From: a bacterium
Lineage (GTDB): Bacteria > Campylobacterota > Campylobacteria > Campylobacterales > Arcobacteraceae
DNA: 42,305 bases
Reading direction: 5' to 3'
Assembly (NCBI GenBank): GCA_018816105.1
Contig: JAHIWE010000051.1
Span: 1 to 42,305 of the forward strand
Within the stretch, counting starts at the first letter, position 1; the number at the start of each line of letters is the position of its first letter. The notes below the pieces were generated by a model. That model was not told where the DNA came from, searched no databases, and worked only from the letters and a program-made list of their open reading frames with translations. The position numbers and the translations under genes were made by a program. This document shows, piece after piece, positions 7,698 to 16,358 of this stretch.

Positions 7698-10162
7698 TAT
7701 CCTTTTATTACAAAGTTCACAAGTTTATTTGGAACTACAATCTCTTTAATTAATTCATTAGTTCCTAACCATTTTGCTGCTGCAGTTTTAGCTAATGATA
7801 GTATCTCTTCTTTAGAAGTATCTGGAGATACTTCTATTTCACATCTTTTTTTACCATTTACAGTTACAGCTAAAATTATTGAATCAAGTTTAAATACTTC
7901 TTCTTTAACTTCTAATTTTTTATCAAAATTTGAAAGATTAAATAATTGATTTGATAATTCCCAAGATGCATGTGGAATAATTGGCTCCAAAATATTTGTT
8001 AAAACATAATAACCTTCACTCCAAACAGCTTCATTTTTTTGCGCTTGTAGTGCATTTAAAGCTTCCATACAAGATGCAATCAAAGTATTAAAAGTGTATG
8101 TTTTTGTAAATACTTCATTTGATTTAACAAGTGCTTCATAAACTTTTTTTCTAGCTTCTTTTTCTTCTTTATTTAAACTTGAGTGATCAATTGATGCAAA
8201 AGTATCTAAACCATTTGAAGTTACATTTGCTGCTCTTTCATAAAATTTTTTAATAAATCTATAAGCACCATCAACAGCACTATCATTCCACTCTAATTCT
8301 TTTGTTGGAGGTGCAGCAAACATCATAAACAGTCTTGCAGTATCAGCCCCATATTTTTCAACAATTAAATCAGGATCAACAACATTTCCTTTAGATTTTG
8401 ACATCTTAGCACCATCTTTTAAAACCATACCTTGAGTAAGTAGTTTTTTAAATGGTTCTCTTGAATTTGTATAACCTAAATCATTTAATACTTTTGTAAA
8501 GAATCTTGCATATAAAAGGTGTAAAATTGCATGTTCAATTCCACCAATATATTGATCAACATTCATCCAATAATCACTATCTGATTTTGAAATACCAACA
8601 TCATTCCAAGATTTTGGATTTGTAGCATATCTTAAAAAATACCATGAAGATTGAACAAAAGTATCTAAGGTATCTGTTTCTCTTAAAGCTGGTTTTCCAC
8701 AAGATGGACATGCACAATGTTTCCAAGTAGGATGAGAATCTAAAGGATTTCCCTCTCCTGTAATTTCAACATCTTCAGGTAATGCAATTGGTAAATTCTC
8801 AATTTTTTCAGGCACTAAACCACAATCATCACAGTGAATAAAAGGGATTGGAGCACCCCAATATCTTTGTCTTGAAACACCCCAATCTCTTAGTTTATAA
8901 TTAACTTGTTTCGTACCAACAGAGTTTTGTTCAAAATGATAAATAATTGCTTTTTTTGCTTTTGTATTTGAAAGCCCTGTAAATCCTTCACTATCAATTA
9001 ATTTACCTTCACCTGTAAATGCTTCTGTTTGTTTTTCAATAATTCCATCAGGGCCAACAATTACTTGTTTAACTGGTAAGTCATATTTTTTAGCAAATTC
9101 AAAATCTCTTTGATCATGAGCAGGAACTGCCATAACAGCTCCTCCACCATAAGAGCTTAATACAAAGTTAGCTACCCAAACAGGAATCTTTTCACCTGTT
9201 AATGGATGCATTACATCAATTTCTAAAGAGATTCCCTCTTTATCTTGTGTTGCCCTATCTCTTTCGCTAATTTTTTGCATTGCTTTAATAGCTTTGATTT
9301 TATTCTCAGGTAAAAGATTATTTTCAACCATATATTTAACAATTGGATGCTCAGGTGCTAAAGCTGAGTATGAAACTCCATAAATAGTATCAGGACGGGT
9401 AGTAAATACAAAATATTTAGTAAATTGTCTTTCTAGTTTTGCTTTTGAATCATGTGATAATTCAAATTTAAACTCTAAGCCTTCACTTCTTCCAATCCAA
9501 TTTTCTTGCATTGTTAAAACTTGTGATGGCCAATCCTCTTTTAATAACTCTAAATCATCAAGAAGTTCTTGTGCATATTTTGTAATTCCTACATAATATC
9601 CAGGCATCTCTTTTTGTTGTACTTCATTATCACATCTCCAACAACAACCCTCTTCTACTTGCTCATTTGCTAAAACTGTATGACACTCTTCACACCAGTT
9701 TACTGTTGTTGATTTTCTATATAATAGTTTTTCTTCATACATTTTAATAATGAACTCTTGTTCCCATTTTGTATAAAGTTCATCACTTGTTGCGAATTCT
9801 CTAGTTTCTGAAAAAGACAGACCTAAAGCTTTTAACTCATCTCTCATATAATCAATATTTTCATAAGTCCATTTTTTTGGATGTAACTTGTTTTTTATAG
9901 CTGCATTTTCAGCTGGCATTCCAAAACTATCCCAACCAATTGGGTGTAAAACGTTAAAATTAGATTTTCTAAAATGTCTTGCAAATGCATCACCTAAACA
10001 ATAGTTTCTAACATGCCCCATGTGTATTCTTCCACTTGGATATGGAAACATACTTAGTATATATTTTTTTTCTTTTGTTTGATCATCACTTGGCTCAAAA
10101 GATTGATTTTCACTCCAAAAATTTTGCCATTTTTTTTCAATATCTTTTGAATTATATTCCAT
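7697..10162 (-). CDS. leuS: Leucyl-tRNA synthetase
   Basis: The protein has 821 residues, a normal bacterial LeuRS length. Class I motifs are present: HMGH at 47-50 (HIGH variant) and KMSKS at 586-590. A Zn-binding CxxC set (WCEECH, CCWRC) lies near 155-180, and an editing CP1 domain carries the TTRPDT motif. It charges tRNA-Leu in the cytoplasm. Start and stop both overlap neighbours by one base (TAATG), tying it to the DUF6394 gene upstream and lptE downstream. Confidence 0.97.
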   Translation of the reverse strand: MEYNSKDIEKKWQNFWSENQSFEPSDDQTKEKKYILSMFPYPSGRIHMGHVRNYCLGDAFARHFRKSNFNVLHPIGWDSFGMPAENAAIKNKLHPKKWTYENIDYMRDELKALGLSFSETREFATSDELYTKWEQEFIIKMYEEKLLYRKSTTVNWCEECHTVLANEQVEEGCCWRCDNEVQQKEMPGYYVGITKYAQELLDDLELLKEDWPSQVLTMQENWIGRSEGLEFKFELSHDSKAKLERQFTKYFVFTTRPDTIYGVSYSALAPEHPIVKYMVENNLLPENKIKAIKAMQKISERDRATQDKEGISLEIDVMHPLTGEKIPVWVANFVLSSYGGGAVMAVPAHDQRDFEFAKKYDLPVKQVIVGPDGIIEKQTEAFTGEGKLIDSEGFTGLSNTKAKKAIIYHFEQNSVGTKQVNYKLRDWGVSRQRYWGAPIPFIHCDDCGLVPEKIENLPIALPEDVEITGEGNPLDSHPTWKHCACPSCGKPALRETDTLDTFVQSSWYFLRYATNPKSWNDVGISKSDSDYWMNVDQYIGGIEHAILHLLYARFFTKVLNDLGYTNSREPFKKLLTQGMVLKDGAKMSKSKGNVVDPDLIVEKYGADTARLFMMFAAPPTKELEWNDSAVDGAYRFIKKFYERAANVTSNGLDTFASIDHSSLNKEEKEARKKVYEALVKSNEVFTKTYTFNTLIASCMEALNALQAQKNEAVWSEGYYVLTNILEPIIPHASWELSNQLFNLSNFDKKLEVKEEVFKLDSIILAVTVNGKKRCEIEVSPDTSKEEILSLAKTAAAKWLGTNELIKEIVVPNKLVNFVIKG

Positions 10163-10506
10163 TAAAACTCTTCCTTGTCTTGACTTTTTGCGCTCTCTAT
10201 TAAGGCTAATGCTATAGAGAAGATATTAGCAACAACTGCTCCTATTGCTAAAGAGATAGTTAAAGGTAAATCATTTGTAAATGTAAGTACCAAAAATGCT
10301 GGAATTAGGTGTAAATCAGCTACTAATGAACTAGCTAAGAGTTCAGCTGCAAGTAGATTTTTAACCCCGAGTTTAAGTATTGTCGAAATAACATTAACAC
10401 CTGCTGCTACAAATAGTGCAATTGCATTTGGTTCATATAAGAAGCCTGCTGTTGTTGTTAAAGACATTAGTGAAAAGAAAATATAGGTTACTTTACCCCA
10501 ATCCAT
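10162..10506 (-). CDS. DUF6394 family small membrane protein
   Basis: The protein has 114 residues with three or four hydrophobic segments, ending in a short charged tail ([10 protein letters not shown]). It resembles the small integral membrane protein found next to leuS/secF in Campylobacterota (HP1548-like), annotated in databases as DUF6394. No function is known to me. It starts at an ATG preceded by AAAGGAT and is the first gene of the run leading into leuS, which overlaps it by one base. A promoter should lie in the 86 bp upstream. Confidence 0.75.
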   Translation of the reverse strand: MDWGKVTYIFFSLMSLTTTAGFLYEPNAIALFVAAGVNVISTILKLGVKNLLAAELLASSLVADLHLIPAFLVLTFTNDLPLTISLAIGAVVANIFSIALALIESAKSQDKEEF

Positions 10507-10529
10507 TTTTATCCTTTAGATATAAGTTT

Positions 10530-10545
10530 TGCTTTTATTAAAGCA
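10530..10545. other. Small hairpin in the gap before the DUF6394 operon
   Basis: TGCTTT (10530-10535) and AAAGCA (10540-10545) form a 6-bp stem with a 4-base loop in the 86-bp gap. It could be a weak end signal for the gene at 10593-11093 or part of the leader of the DUF6394-leuS operon. It is too short to decide. Confidence 0.3.
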
Positions 10546-10592
10546 TACATATTAGCTAAAAAATGATAAAAAATTGCTTTCCGATTTTTTGT

Positions 10593-11093
10593 TTAATCTA
10601 TCTTATTTCTATTTCTAAAAGCTATCAACATTTTATAGATTAAATAAAAGATTATAAATTTCAACAAAAGTTGACTTATCATATAAAAACCAAAACCACC
10701 CAATGTAACTTCAAAAATATTAAGATTGTGAAGTAAAAGATTAAATGATAAGTCACTTGTAGATAAAAGATAAATACAAATTGAGATATAAAGTGTAAAA
10801 GTAAAAAACTTTTGTTTTTGCATAAATATAAAATTATAAATGCTATACCAAATAAATAAAACTATTAAAATCGCTATTAATAATTCTTTAAATATACCAT
10901 TTGGTATATATTCAATATAGCCTTTTGCTATGTCCAAAAATTGGTATTCAATAAAGGATGAAAAAAATTCTAATACTAAAATCCAATTTAAAGCTAATAG
11001 CCAATTTTTACCATTTTCCGATGTTATTAAATCGAATTTATTTTTAATCTCTTTTGCTGAAAAGTTGTTTTTATTTATTGTATTTTCTTGCAT
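10593..11093 (-). CDS. Uncharacterised four-helix membrane protein (paralogue A)
   Basis: The protein has 166 residues. A polar N-terminus (1-30) precedes about four hydrophobic segments starting with WLLALNWILVLEFF, and the tail is basic (AFRNRNKID). I do not recognise the family. It starts at an ATG with AGGAAAAAAT just upstream. The next gene upstream (11171-11497) is clearly related: the first helix (NWLLALNWIL against DWLLSLFWIL) and the C-terminus (YLIYKMLIAFRNRNK against YLIYQLIISIRQNTRRK) align, so the pair looks like a tandem duplication. Nothing in it suggests an enzyme; a small inner-membrane protein is all that can be said. Confidence 0.65.
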   Translation of the reverse strand: MQENTINKNNFSAKEIKNKFDLITSENGKNWLLALNWILVLEFFSSFIEYQFLDIAKGYIEYIPNGIFKELLIAILIVLFIWYSIYNFIFMQKQKFFTFTLYISICIYLLSTSDLSFNLLLHNLNIFEVTLGGFGFYMISQLLLKFIIFYLIYKMLIAFRNRNKID

Positions 11094-11170
11094 ATTTTTT
11101 CCTATTTTATAAATAGAATTTATTTAGATTTATTAATTTTTATTATATCAAATTAATTTATTAAAATATG

Positions 11171-11497
11171 TTATTTTCTCCTTGTGTTCTGCCTTATTGA
11201 AATAATAAGTTGATAGATAAGGTATGCGATTGTGATTTTGTAAATCATAGTGCTAAAATTCAATTCTGAAAATTCTGTCATTATTGAAAATGGATTTATA
11301 TTATTTGAAAATGTTTGTAACGTAAAATCTTTTGATAAATAAACATAGAAAATATAAAACAATCCCATAAGATAAAATTTATTTATTTTTTTATAGTTTA
11401 TAATCAAAATACTTGTATATATAATAAATATGTAAATAAAAGCATCTGTTAAAATATATTCTAGTTTTGTATCAAGTAATTTATTTACACAAGACAT
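11171..11497 (-). CDS. Uncharacterised membrane protein, N-terminally truncated paralogue B
   Basis: From the first ATG the product is 108 residues with three hydrophobic segments, related to paralogue A (10593-11093). The frame stays open upstream to 11644 without any ATG, GTG or TTG. The stretch decoded from about 11584 to 11498 (KIHGLSSNHSQDW, then LLSLFWIL) aligns with residues 18-38 of paralogue A, so coding homology extends beyond the ATG. The missing first ~17 codons would lie where the inverted-repeat element begins (11612). The likely reading is a gene that lost its start to that element. It may be a pseudogene, or may be translated from the internal ATG without the first helix; no good ribosome site precedes that ATG. 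Confidence 0.5.
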   Translation of the reverse strand: MSCVNKLLDTKLEYILTDAFIYIFIIYTSILIINYKKINKFYLMGLFYIFYVYLSKDFTLQTFSNNINPFSIMTEFSELNFSTMIYKITIAYLIYQLIISIRQNTRRK

Positions 11498-11611
11498 AAA
11501 TGAATATCCAAATGAAAAGGATAGAATCCAGAATAATGATAATAGCCAATCTTGGGAATGATTTGAAGATAATCCATGAATTTTAAATAATATTATACAT
11601 TTCTTTTCTTC

Positions 11612-12066
11612 ATGCTTCCCTACTTTTCTTTTTAGTAAAGAAAATTAGCAAAAGAAAAGCGTTCGCAGAGTTTCAAAATAGCTAAAAAATTAAATGAAAT
11701 CTTAAAATTTGAAAACTCGCTTCCGTACCTCCACCTCAAACAGTTCAAATTTCTTAACAGATTTAATTTGATTTTTCTTAACGCTATTTTGAAAATGCTC
11801 ACCTCTCTTTTCTTGATATTTCTTTGTTCAAAAAAACTTAAGGTTTTAAAAGTATGGATAAGAAGAAATTTGTATCGATTTGTATTTTGAGGATTAGATT
11901 TATTGATTGATGAGCGTTAAGAAATTGCAACTGTTTGAGGTGGAGGTACGAAGTCAAGTTTTGCAATTTTAGCGAAGATTGAAATAAATCCCTCAAAATA
12001 CAACTTTCGATACGATTTTTCTTTTTGTTACTTTTTCTTTATGAAAAAAGAAAAAGTAAGAAGCAT
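11612..12066. repeat. Composite inverted-repeat (MITE-like) intergenic element, 455 bp
   Basis: The ends are inverted copies: ATGCTTCCCTACTTTTC on the left and, at the right end read in reverse, ATGCTTCTTACTTTTTC. Inside are two imperfect hairpins. The left stem includes TTTCAAAATAGC (11671-11682) paired with GCTATTTTGAAA (11783-11794). The right stem includes TTGTATTTTGAGG (11880-11892) paired with CCTCAAAATACAA (11991-12003). Each loop region carries the same 21-bp motif, containing CTGTTTGAGGTGGAGGTAC, in opposite orientation (11725-11745 and 11929-11949, perfect match). The right end adds a 13-bp hairpin (12028-12059). No protein is encoded. It looks like two divergent copies of one hairpin repeat arranged as an inverted pair. 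Mobility is inferred; no target duplication was identified. Confidence 0.7.
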
Positions 12067-12110
12067 CACAACAAACAAATCTCAAAAATCAAATTAAAAA
12101 ATAATAGACA

Positions 12111-12145
12111 AAAAAAAAGGAAAGAGCAAAAAGCCCTCTCCTTTT
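12111..12145 (-). terminator. Intrinsic terminator of the yajC-secD-secF operon
   Basis: On the minus strand, AAAAGGAGAGGGC pairs along 13 positions (two G-U) with GCTCTTTCCTTTT around a TTTTT loop and is followed by a run of T. It lies 37 bp past the secF stop. Confidence 0.88.
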
Positions 12146-12181
12146 AGAAAAACATAATTTCAGTAAACAAAAAAGAATAAA

Positions 12182-13150
12182 TCAAACAGTACCTTGTTCG
12201 TACATAGCTCTTAATTTCTCTTTTTCTCTTTGTCTTTTTAATTTCTCAGCATCCTTAGCTCTAAAATCATCAACAGAGAATTTTAATTGAACTAAGAATG
12301 TAGCAGCTACGAAAATTGATGAATAAGTACCTATAATAATACCTACAAGTAAAGTAAATGAGAATCCATTTAATATCTCTCCACCAAAGAAATATAATGT
12401 CGCAACAACAAACACAGTTGTTAACGAAGTTAAAGTTGTTCTTGATAGTGTTTTACTAACAGATTCATTTATCATTTCAGCTAATTCATTAGCTTTAGAA
12501 GTTTGAATTCCTTCTCTAATTCTATCAAATACGATAATTGTATCATTTAAAGAGTATCCAAGTAAGGTTAAAATTGCTGCTAAAATATCTAAATTTACTT
12601 CAATACTAAATAATGAAATTGCACCCATGGCAATAGTAATATCGTGAATTAAAGCAAATACCGAAGCAAGAGCAAATCTCCATTCAAATCTAAATGAAAG
12701 ATAAATTAAAATTACTATTAAAGATAAAGATAAGGCCATAATACCTTTTTCTCTAAGTTCTCCACCAACCTTAGCCCCAACCATATCAACTCTTCTAATT
12801 TCAAAGTTACCAGTTGATGCTAAAATTTTATGCATCTCATCACCAATATCATTTACTAAATCAGAGCTAGATCCAGTAATTCTAATAACAACTTCTTCAT
12901 CACTCCCAAATTTTGTAATAGATGAATTTGCATATTTTGTTTGCTTTAATGTATCTCTAATTTGATTAATAGGTGCTACTTGTTCATATTTAACTTGAAT
13001 AATAGTTCCACCAGCAAAGTCAATACCAAAAGTTAAACCTTTTGTAAAAAGTAAAACAATTGAAGCAATAACTAAAATAGAAGAAAAACCTAAAAAAGCT
13101 AATCTTTTTCCCATAAAATCATAAATTTTATCTGTTTTAAAAATTTCCAT
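12182..13150 (-). CDS. secF: Protein translocase subunit SecF
   Basis: The protein has 322 residues, with an N-terminal membrane helix, a small periplasmic domain and five further helices. SecF hallmarks are visible: FGIDFAGGTIIQV near the start and LTLLGYSLNDTIIVFDRIRE in the middle. It works with SecD and YajC at SecYEG, using the proton gradient to complete protein export. The ATG overlaps the secD stop by one base (TAATG). A charged C-terminal tail (KLKRQREKEKLR) lies in the cytoplasm. A strong terminator follows. Confidence 0.95.
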   Translation of the reverse strand: MEIFKTDKIYDFMGKRLAFLGFSSILVIASIVLLFTKGLTFGIDFAGGTIIQVKYEQVAPINQIRDTLKQTKYANSSITKFGSDEEVVIRITGSSSDLVNDIGDEMHKILASTGNFEIRRVDMVGAKVGGELREKGIMALSLSLIVILIYLSFRFEWRFALASVFALIHDITIAMGAISLFSIEVNLDILAAILTLLGYSLNDTIIVFDRIREGIQTSKANELAEMINESVSKTLSRTTLTSLTTVFVVATLYFFGGEILNGFSFTLLVGIIIGTYSSIFVAATFLVQLKFSVDDFRAKDAEKLKRQREKEKLRAMYEQGTV

Positions 13151-14715
13151 TAGTTAACTCCAAACCATTTTTTACTATCTTTATCTTTTGTTATTTTTCC
13201 AAGTAAGGCCTCATAAATACCATGAGTTCCTAAAATTGCTGTTAACATTGAAGCTAAAATACCAATAGAAATAGTAATTGCAAAACCTTTAATAGGTCCT
13301 GTTCCATAAGCATATAATATAACTGCCACTAAAAGCGTTGTAACATTTGCATCTAAAATTGCTCTCATAGCATTTGAATAACCATCTTCAATTGCTTTTG
13401 GAATTGACAATCCATCTCTTATTAACTCTCTTATTCTTTCTGTGATAATAACATTCGCATCAACAGCCATACCGATTGTTAAAACAATACCTGCCATACC
13501 AGGAAGAGTTAAAGTAGCTCCAAACATTGCCATTACAGCTATGATTATAAAAATGTTTGTAACAAGTGCTATACATGCAATTACACCTGCACGTTTATAA
13601 TAAATAATCATAAAAATAAATACGATTAAAAAACCTGAAATTAGTGCAACTAAAGAAGCTTTAATAGAATCAGCTCCCAAAGATGGTCCAACACTTCTTT
13701 TTTCAAGTAAAGTAACAGTTGCAGGTAATGCTCCACTTCGTAGTGCAATAGCAACATTTCCAGCTTCAGCAACTGTAAATCCACCTGAAATCTGTCCACT
13801 TCCACCACCAATTCGCTCTCGTATATTTGGTGCTGAATAAACTTTCCCATCTAAAACAACAGCTAATCTTTTACCAACGCTTTTACCTGTAAATTCTCCA
13901 AAAATTCTAGCACCTGTTGAATTTAAAGTAAAATTGATAATTGCTTGATTAGATTGGTCAAATGCAACTTGTGCATCTATTACTTGAGAACCGTTTAAAA
14001 TCGGTATCTCTTTTACAAGATATTTAATATTTGGATTATTTGTATCTTCTAAAATAACATTTCCATAAGCAGCTGCTTGCGATGATGTCATAGTGTTAAC
14101 TTGGTCATTTCTTTCTTCATCAACTGCCATTAATTCTAAGTTTGCAGGTTTTGAGATTAACTCACGTGCTGCTTTTTCATCTTCAGCAGTTTTAATACCT
14201 GGAAGCTCAACAACAATATCAGTTTCTCCTTGTCTTACAACAGTTGGCTCTGATAATCCAAATTGATCAAGTCTATTTCTGATAGTTTCAACAGCTTGTG
14301 CAACTGATAAATCTTTTGTTTTAGCAATATCTTCTGAAGTTAACTTTAAAGTATATTTTAATTCATTTTTTGAAATATCAAGTCCAGTAATTTGTTTTAA
14401 CATTTCATCCATTTTTGGAATTTCATCTGCATCTAATACTGTAAAAGTAACACTATCTGGATTAATTGATAATCCATCAATTAATAATTCTTCATCATCT
14501 GAAAAATATTTTACTGATGTTGCAATAGTTTTAATTTTAGAAGTTACAGCTTCATGCGTATTAACACCTAAAAGCATATGTAATCCACCTTGTAAATCAA
14601 GGCCTAATGAGATTTTTTTTCCTGTATCTGTTTGTAATAAAGATGGTATTGAAAGTACAACACCAAAAATAATACTTAATATAAATATTATAAGTCTGTA
14701 ATTAAAGATTTTCAA
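13150..14715 (-). CDS. secD: Protein translocase subunit SecD
   Basis: The protein has 521 residues: one N-terminal helix, LGLDLQGGLHMLL near 37, a large periplasmic P1 region, then a five-helix RND-like domain with TIGMAVDANVIITERIRE. It pulls translocating proteins into the periplasm together with SecF. The start is a TTG at 14715, with AAGGAAAAGAA directly upstream; the nearest in-frame ATG would remove the first helix and LDLQGG, so TTG is the best start. It lies 77 bp from yajC, and a hairpin in that gap may set expression relative to yajC. Confidence 0.95.
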   Translation of the reverse strand: MKIFNYRLIIFILSIIFGVVLSIPSLLQTDTGKKISLGLDLQGGLHMLLGVNTHEAVTSKIKTIATSVKYFSDDEELLIDGLSINPDSVTFTVLDADEIPKMDEMLKQITGLDISKNELKYTLKLTSEDIAKTKDLSVAQAVETIRNRLDQFGLSEPTVVRQGETDIVVELPGIKTAEDEKAARELISKPANLELMAVDEERNDQVNTMTSSQAAAYGNVILEDTNNPNIKYLVKEIPILNGSQVIDAQVAFDQSNQAIINFTLNSTGARIFGEFTGKSVGKRLAVVLDGKVYSAPNIRERIGGGSGQISGGFTVAEAGNVAIALRSGALPATVTLLEKRSVGPSLGADSIKASLVALISGFLIVFIFMIIYYKRAGVIACIALVTNIFIIIAVMAMFGATLTLPGMAGIVLTIGMAVDANVIITERIRELIRDGLSIPKAIEDGYSNAMRAILDANVTTLLVAVILYAYGTGPIKGFAITISIGILASMLTAILGTHGIYEALLGKITKDKDSKKWFGVN

Positions 14716-14750
14716 TTCTTTTCCTTGAGTTAGGGTTTTATTTGAAGTAA

Positions 14751-14778
14751 TTAAGATATGTAAAATTACATATCTTAA
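14751..14778. other. Perfect dyad between yajC and secD
   Basis: TTAAGATATGTAA (14751-14763) and TTACATATCTTAA (14766-14778) are perfect 13-bp arms two bases apart. On the minus strand the sequence after it (TTACTTC) is not a U-tract, so it is more likely an mRNA processing or stabilising hairpin in the yajC-secD transcript than a full terminator. A regulator site is also possible. Confidence 0.45.
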
Positions 14779-14792
14779 AAGTTTGAAGAATT

Positions 14793-15068
14793 TTAGTCTT
14801 CTAAAAGTTTTGCTACAAACTCTCTAACAAGTTTCATTTCAGTGCCATCACTGTTTTTCACTACAAAATATGTTTCTTCTACTTTTGTAACTTCTACCAT
14901 TAAGCCACCATTTGTTACAATCTTGTCACCCTTTTTCAAATTACCAACCATTTCTTTATGAGCTTTCGCTTGTTTTTGTTGTGGTCTGATAATCAAAAAG
15001 TAAAAAATCGCAAATAATGCAACTAGAGGTAGCAATGAGCTTATTAAATCTGTACTTGAACCTTCCAT
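14793..15068 (-). CDS. yajC: Preprotein translocase subunit YajC
   Basis: The protein has 91 residues from the ATG at 15068; a TTG directly before it is also in frame, but AAGGAAA is better spaced for the ATG. One N-terminal membrane helix (LLPLVALFAIFYFLIIRPQ) is followed by the family motif RPQQKQAKAHKEM and a small cytoplasmic domain with KGDKIVTNGG. YajC joins SecDF at the translocon. The gene heads the yajC-secD-secF operon and is divergent from lnt, with only 28 bp between the starts. Confidence 0.94.
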   Translation of the reverse strand: MEGSSTDLISSLLPLVALFAIFYFLIIRPQQKQAKAHKEMVGNLKKGDKIVTNGGLMVEVTKVEETYFVVKNSDGTEMKLVREFVAKLLED

Positions 15069-15096
15069 CAAATTTCCTTTTAAAAAGTAGTTTATT

Positions 15097-16329
15097 ATGT
15101 TTTTACTAAAACGCGATTATTCTAACAAAAACTTCATAATAAAAGGCTTCATCACTTCAATTTTATTAGCTTCTTTTATGTACTTAAGCTATTTTAATAT
15201 TGAATATAAGATTTTAAATACTATTTTGGGTCTATTTGCCATATATTTTTTATTAGTAATTCCTAAAAAAGCTCTTTTTATTGCAGGTTTTTTATCTGGA
15301 GTATTATGGTGTAATTGGATGGCTGTTAGTTTACAATATTATGATTTGACCTATTTGGCTCCTGTTTTTATAATAGGTATATCTTTGGTTTATGCTTTAA
15401 TTTTTTATCTATTTGCACTTTATGATAGATTAACATTTAGAATTATTGCAATTTTTGCATTTACTTTTTTTGCACCACTTGGTTTTAATTGGATGAAATT
15501 TGAACTTATTTTTGTTGATTCTTATATTGGAATTACAAAAGAAGATTTCTTACTTATTTTATTTTCATTTTATTTAATAATTAAATTAAAAAGATTTAAA
15601 ATCTTAGGATTACTACCTTTACTTTTAACTATTTCTCTTGGTAAAGGTGAATATATTCAAAACCCAAATGCAAAAATTCATATGCCACAAATGGATATAA
15701 AACAGAGTTTAAAATGGGAAAAAGATTATCAAAAGATTTTACATGAAAAGAATTTTGAAGAAATACAAACAGCAATTAATCTAAAAAAAGATTTAGTTGT
15801 ATTACCAGAAACTGCATTTACAACTGTGCTAAATAGAAATGCACATCTACTAGAAAGATTAAGAGACTATTCAAATGAGGTAGATATTATTGCAGGGGCT
15901 TTATATGTGGAAGATAAACAAATATATAATGCATCTTATCATTTTAGCAAAGGTGAAATACAAATAGCAAAAAAAGTTGTATTAGTTCCTTTTGGTGAAG
16001 AAATACCACTTCCAAAGTTTTTCGTTGATTTAATAAATAAAGTTTTTTATAATGGCGCACAAGATTATTCAAAAGCTGCAGCTCCAACTGATTTTATTAT
16101 AAAAGGTGAAAAAATAAGAAATGCTATTTGTTATGAAGCAACAACTGATAAAATATTTGAAAATTTAGGTGACACACAATATATGATTGCAATTTCAAAT
16201 AACGCTTGGTTTACACCATCTATTGAGCCAACACTTCAACATTTATTACTGAAATTTTATTCAAGAAAATATAATATAACAATTTTCCATGTTGCAAATG
16301 GAAGCCCTAATAGAATTTATAGACCATAA
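15097..16329 (+). CDS. lnt: Apolipoprotein N-acyltransferase Lnt
   Basis: The protein has 410 residues, shorter than the ~510 of E. coli Lnt but in keeping with Campylobacterota forms. Hydrophobic helices fill about 10-190, followed by a nitrilase-like periplasmic domain. The catalytic triad can be placed: E238 (VLPETAF), K293 (KKVVLVPFGE) and C345 (AICYEAT). It transfers the third acyl chain onto the N-terminal Cys of lipoproteins at the inner membrane. The LptE in this window is a likely client. The ATG lacks a clear ribosome site. The gene is divergent from yajC, as Cj1095 is from Cj1094c in C. jejuni as I recall, and converges on the DUF4105 gene. Confidence 0.92.
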   Translation: MFLLKRDYSNKNFIIKGFITSILLASFMYLSYFNIEYKILNTILGLFAIYFLLVIPKKALFIAGFLSGVLWCNWMAVSLQYYDLTYLAPVFIIGISLVYALIFYLFALYDRLTFRIIAIFAFTFFAPLGFNWMKFELIFVDSYIGITKEDFLLILFSFYLIIKLKRFKILGLLPLLLTISLGKGEYIQNPNAKIHMPQMDIKQSLKWEKDYQKILHEKNFEEIQTAINLKKDLVVLPETAFTTVLNRNAHLLERLRDYSNEVDIIAGALYVEDKQIYNASYHFSKGEIQIAKKVVLVPFGEEIPLPKFFVDLINKVFYNGAQDYSKAAAPTDFIIKGEKIRNAICYEATTDKIFENLGDTQYMIAISNNAWFTPSIEPTLQHLLLKFYSRKYNITIFHVANGSPNRIYRP

Positions 16330-16358
16330 AAATCTAAAGATTAAATCTTTAGATTTTT
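16328..16358. terminator. Bidirectional terminator between lnt and the DUF4105 gene
   Basis: A perfect 13-bp stem, AAAAATCTAAAGA (16328-16340) and TCTTTAGATTTTT (16346-16358), has a 5-base loop and A/T runs giving U-tracts both ways. Its ends touch the stop codons of both converging genes. Confidence 0.85.

Noticed and set aside
10593-11497. Toxin-antitoxin or toxin-immunity pair
   Set aside because: The two small genes are related to each other and both are membrane proteins, so a duplication explains them better. There is no DNA-binding or nuclease motif.
11617-11644. Coding extension FSLLKRKVGKHEEKK in front of paralogue B
   Set aside because: The frame is open but the codons come from the terminal repeat sequence, not from homology to paralogue A, and no start codon is present.
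11612-12066. CRISPR array or insertion sequence
   Set aside because: The repeats are inverted, only two copies of the motif exist, there are no regular spacers, and no transposase frame is inside.
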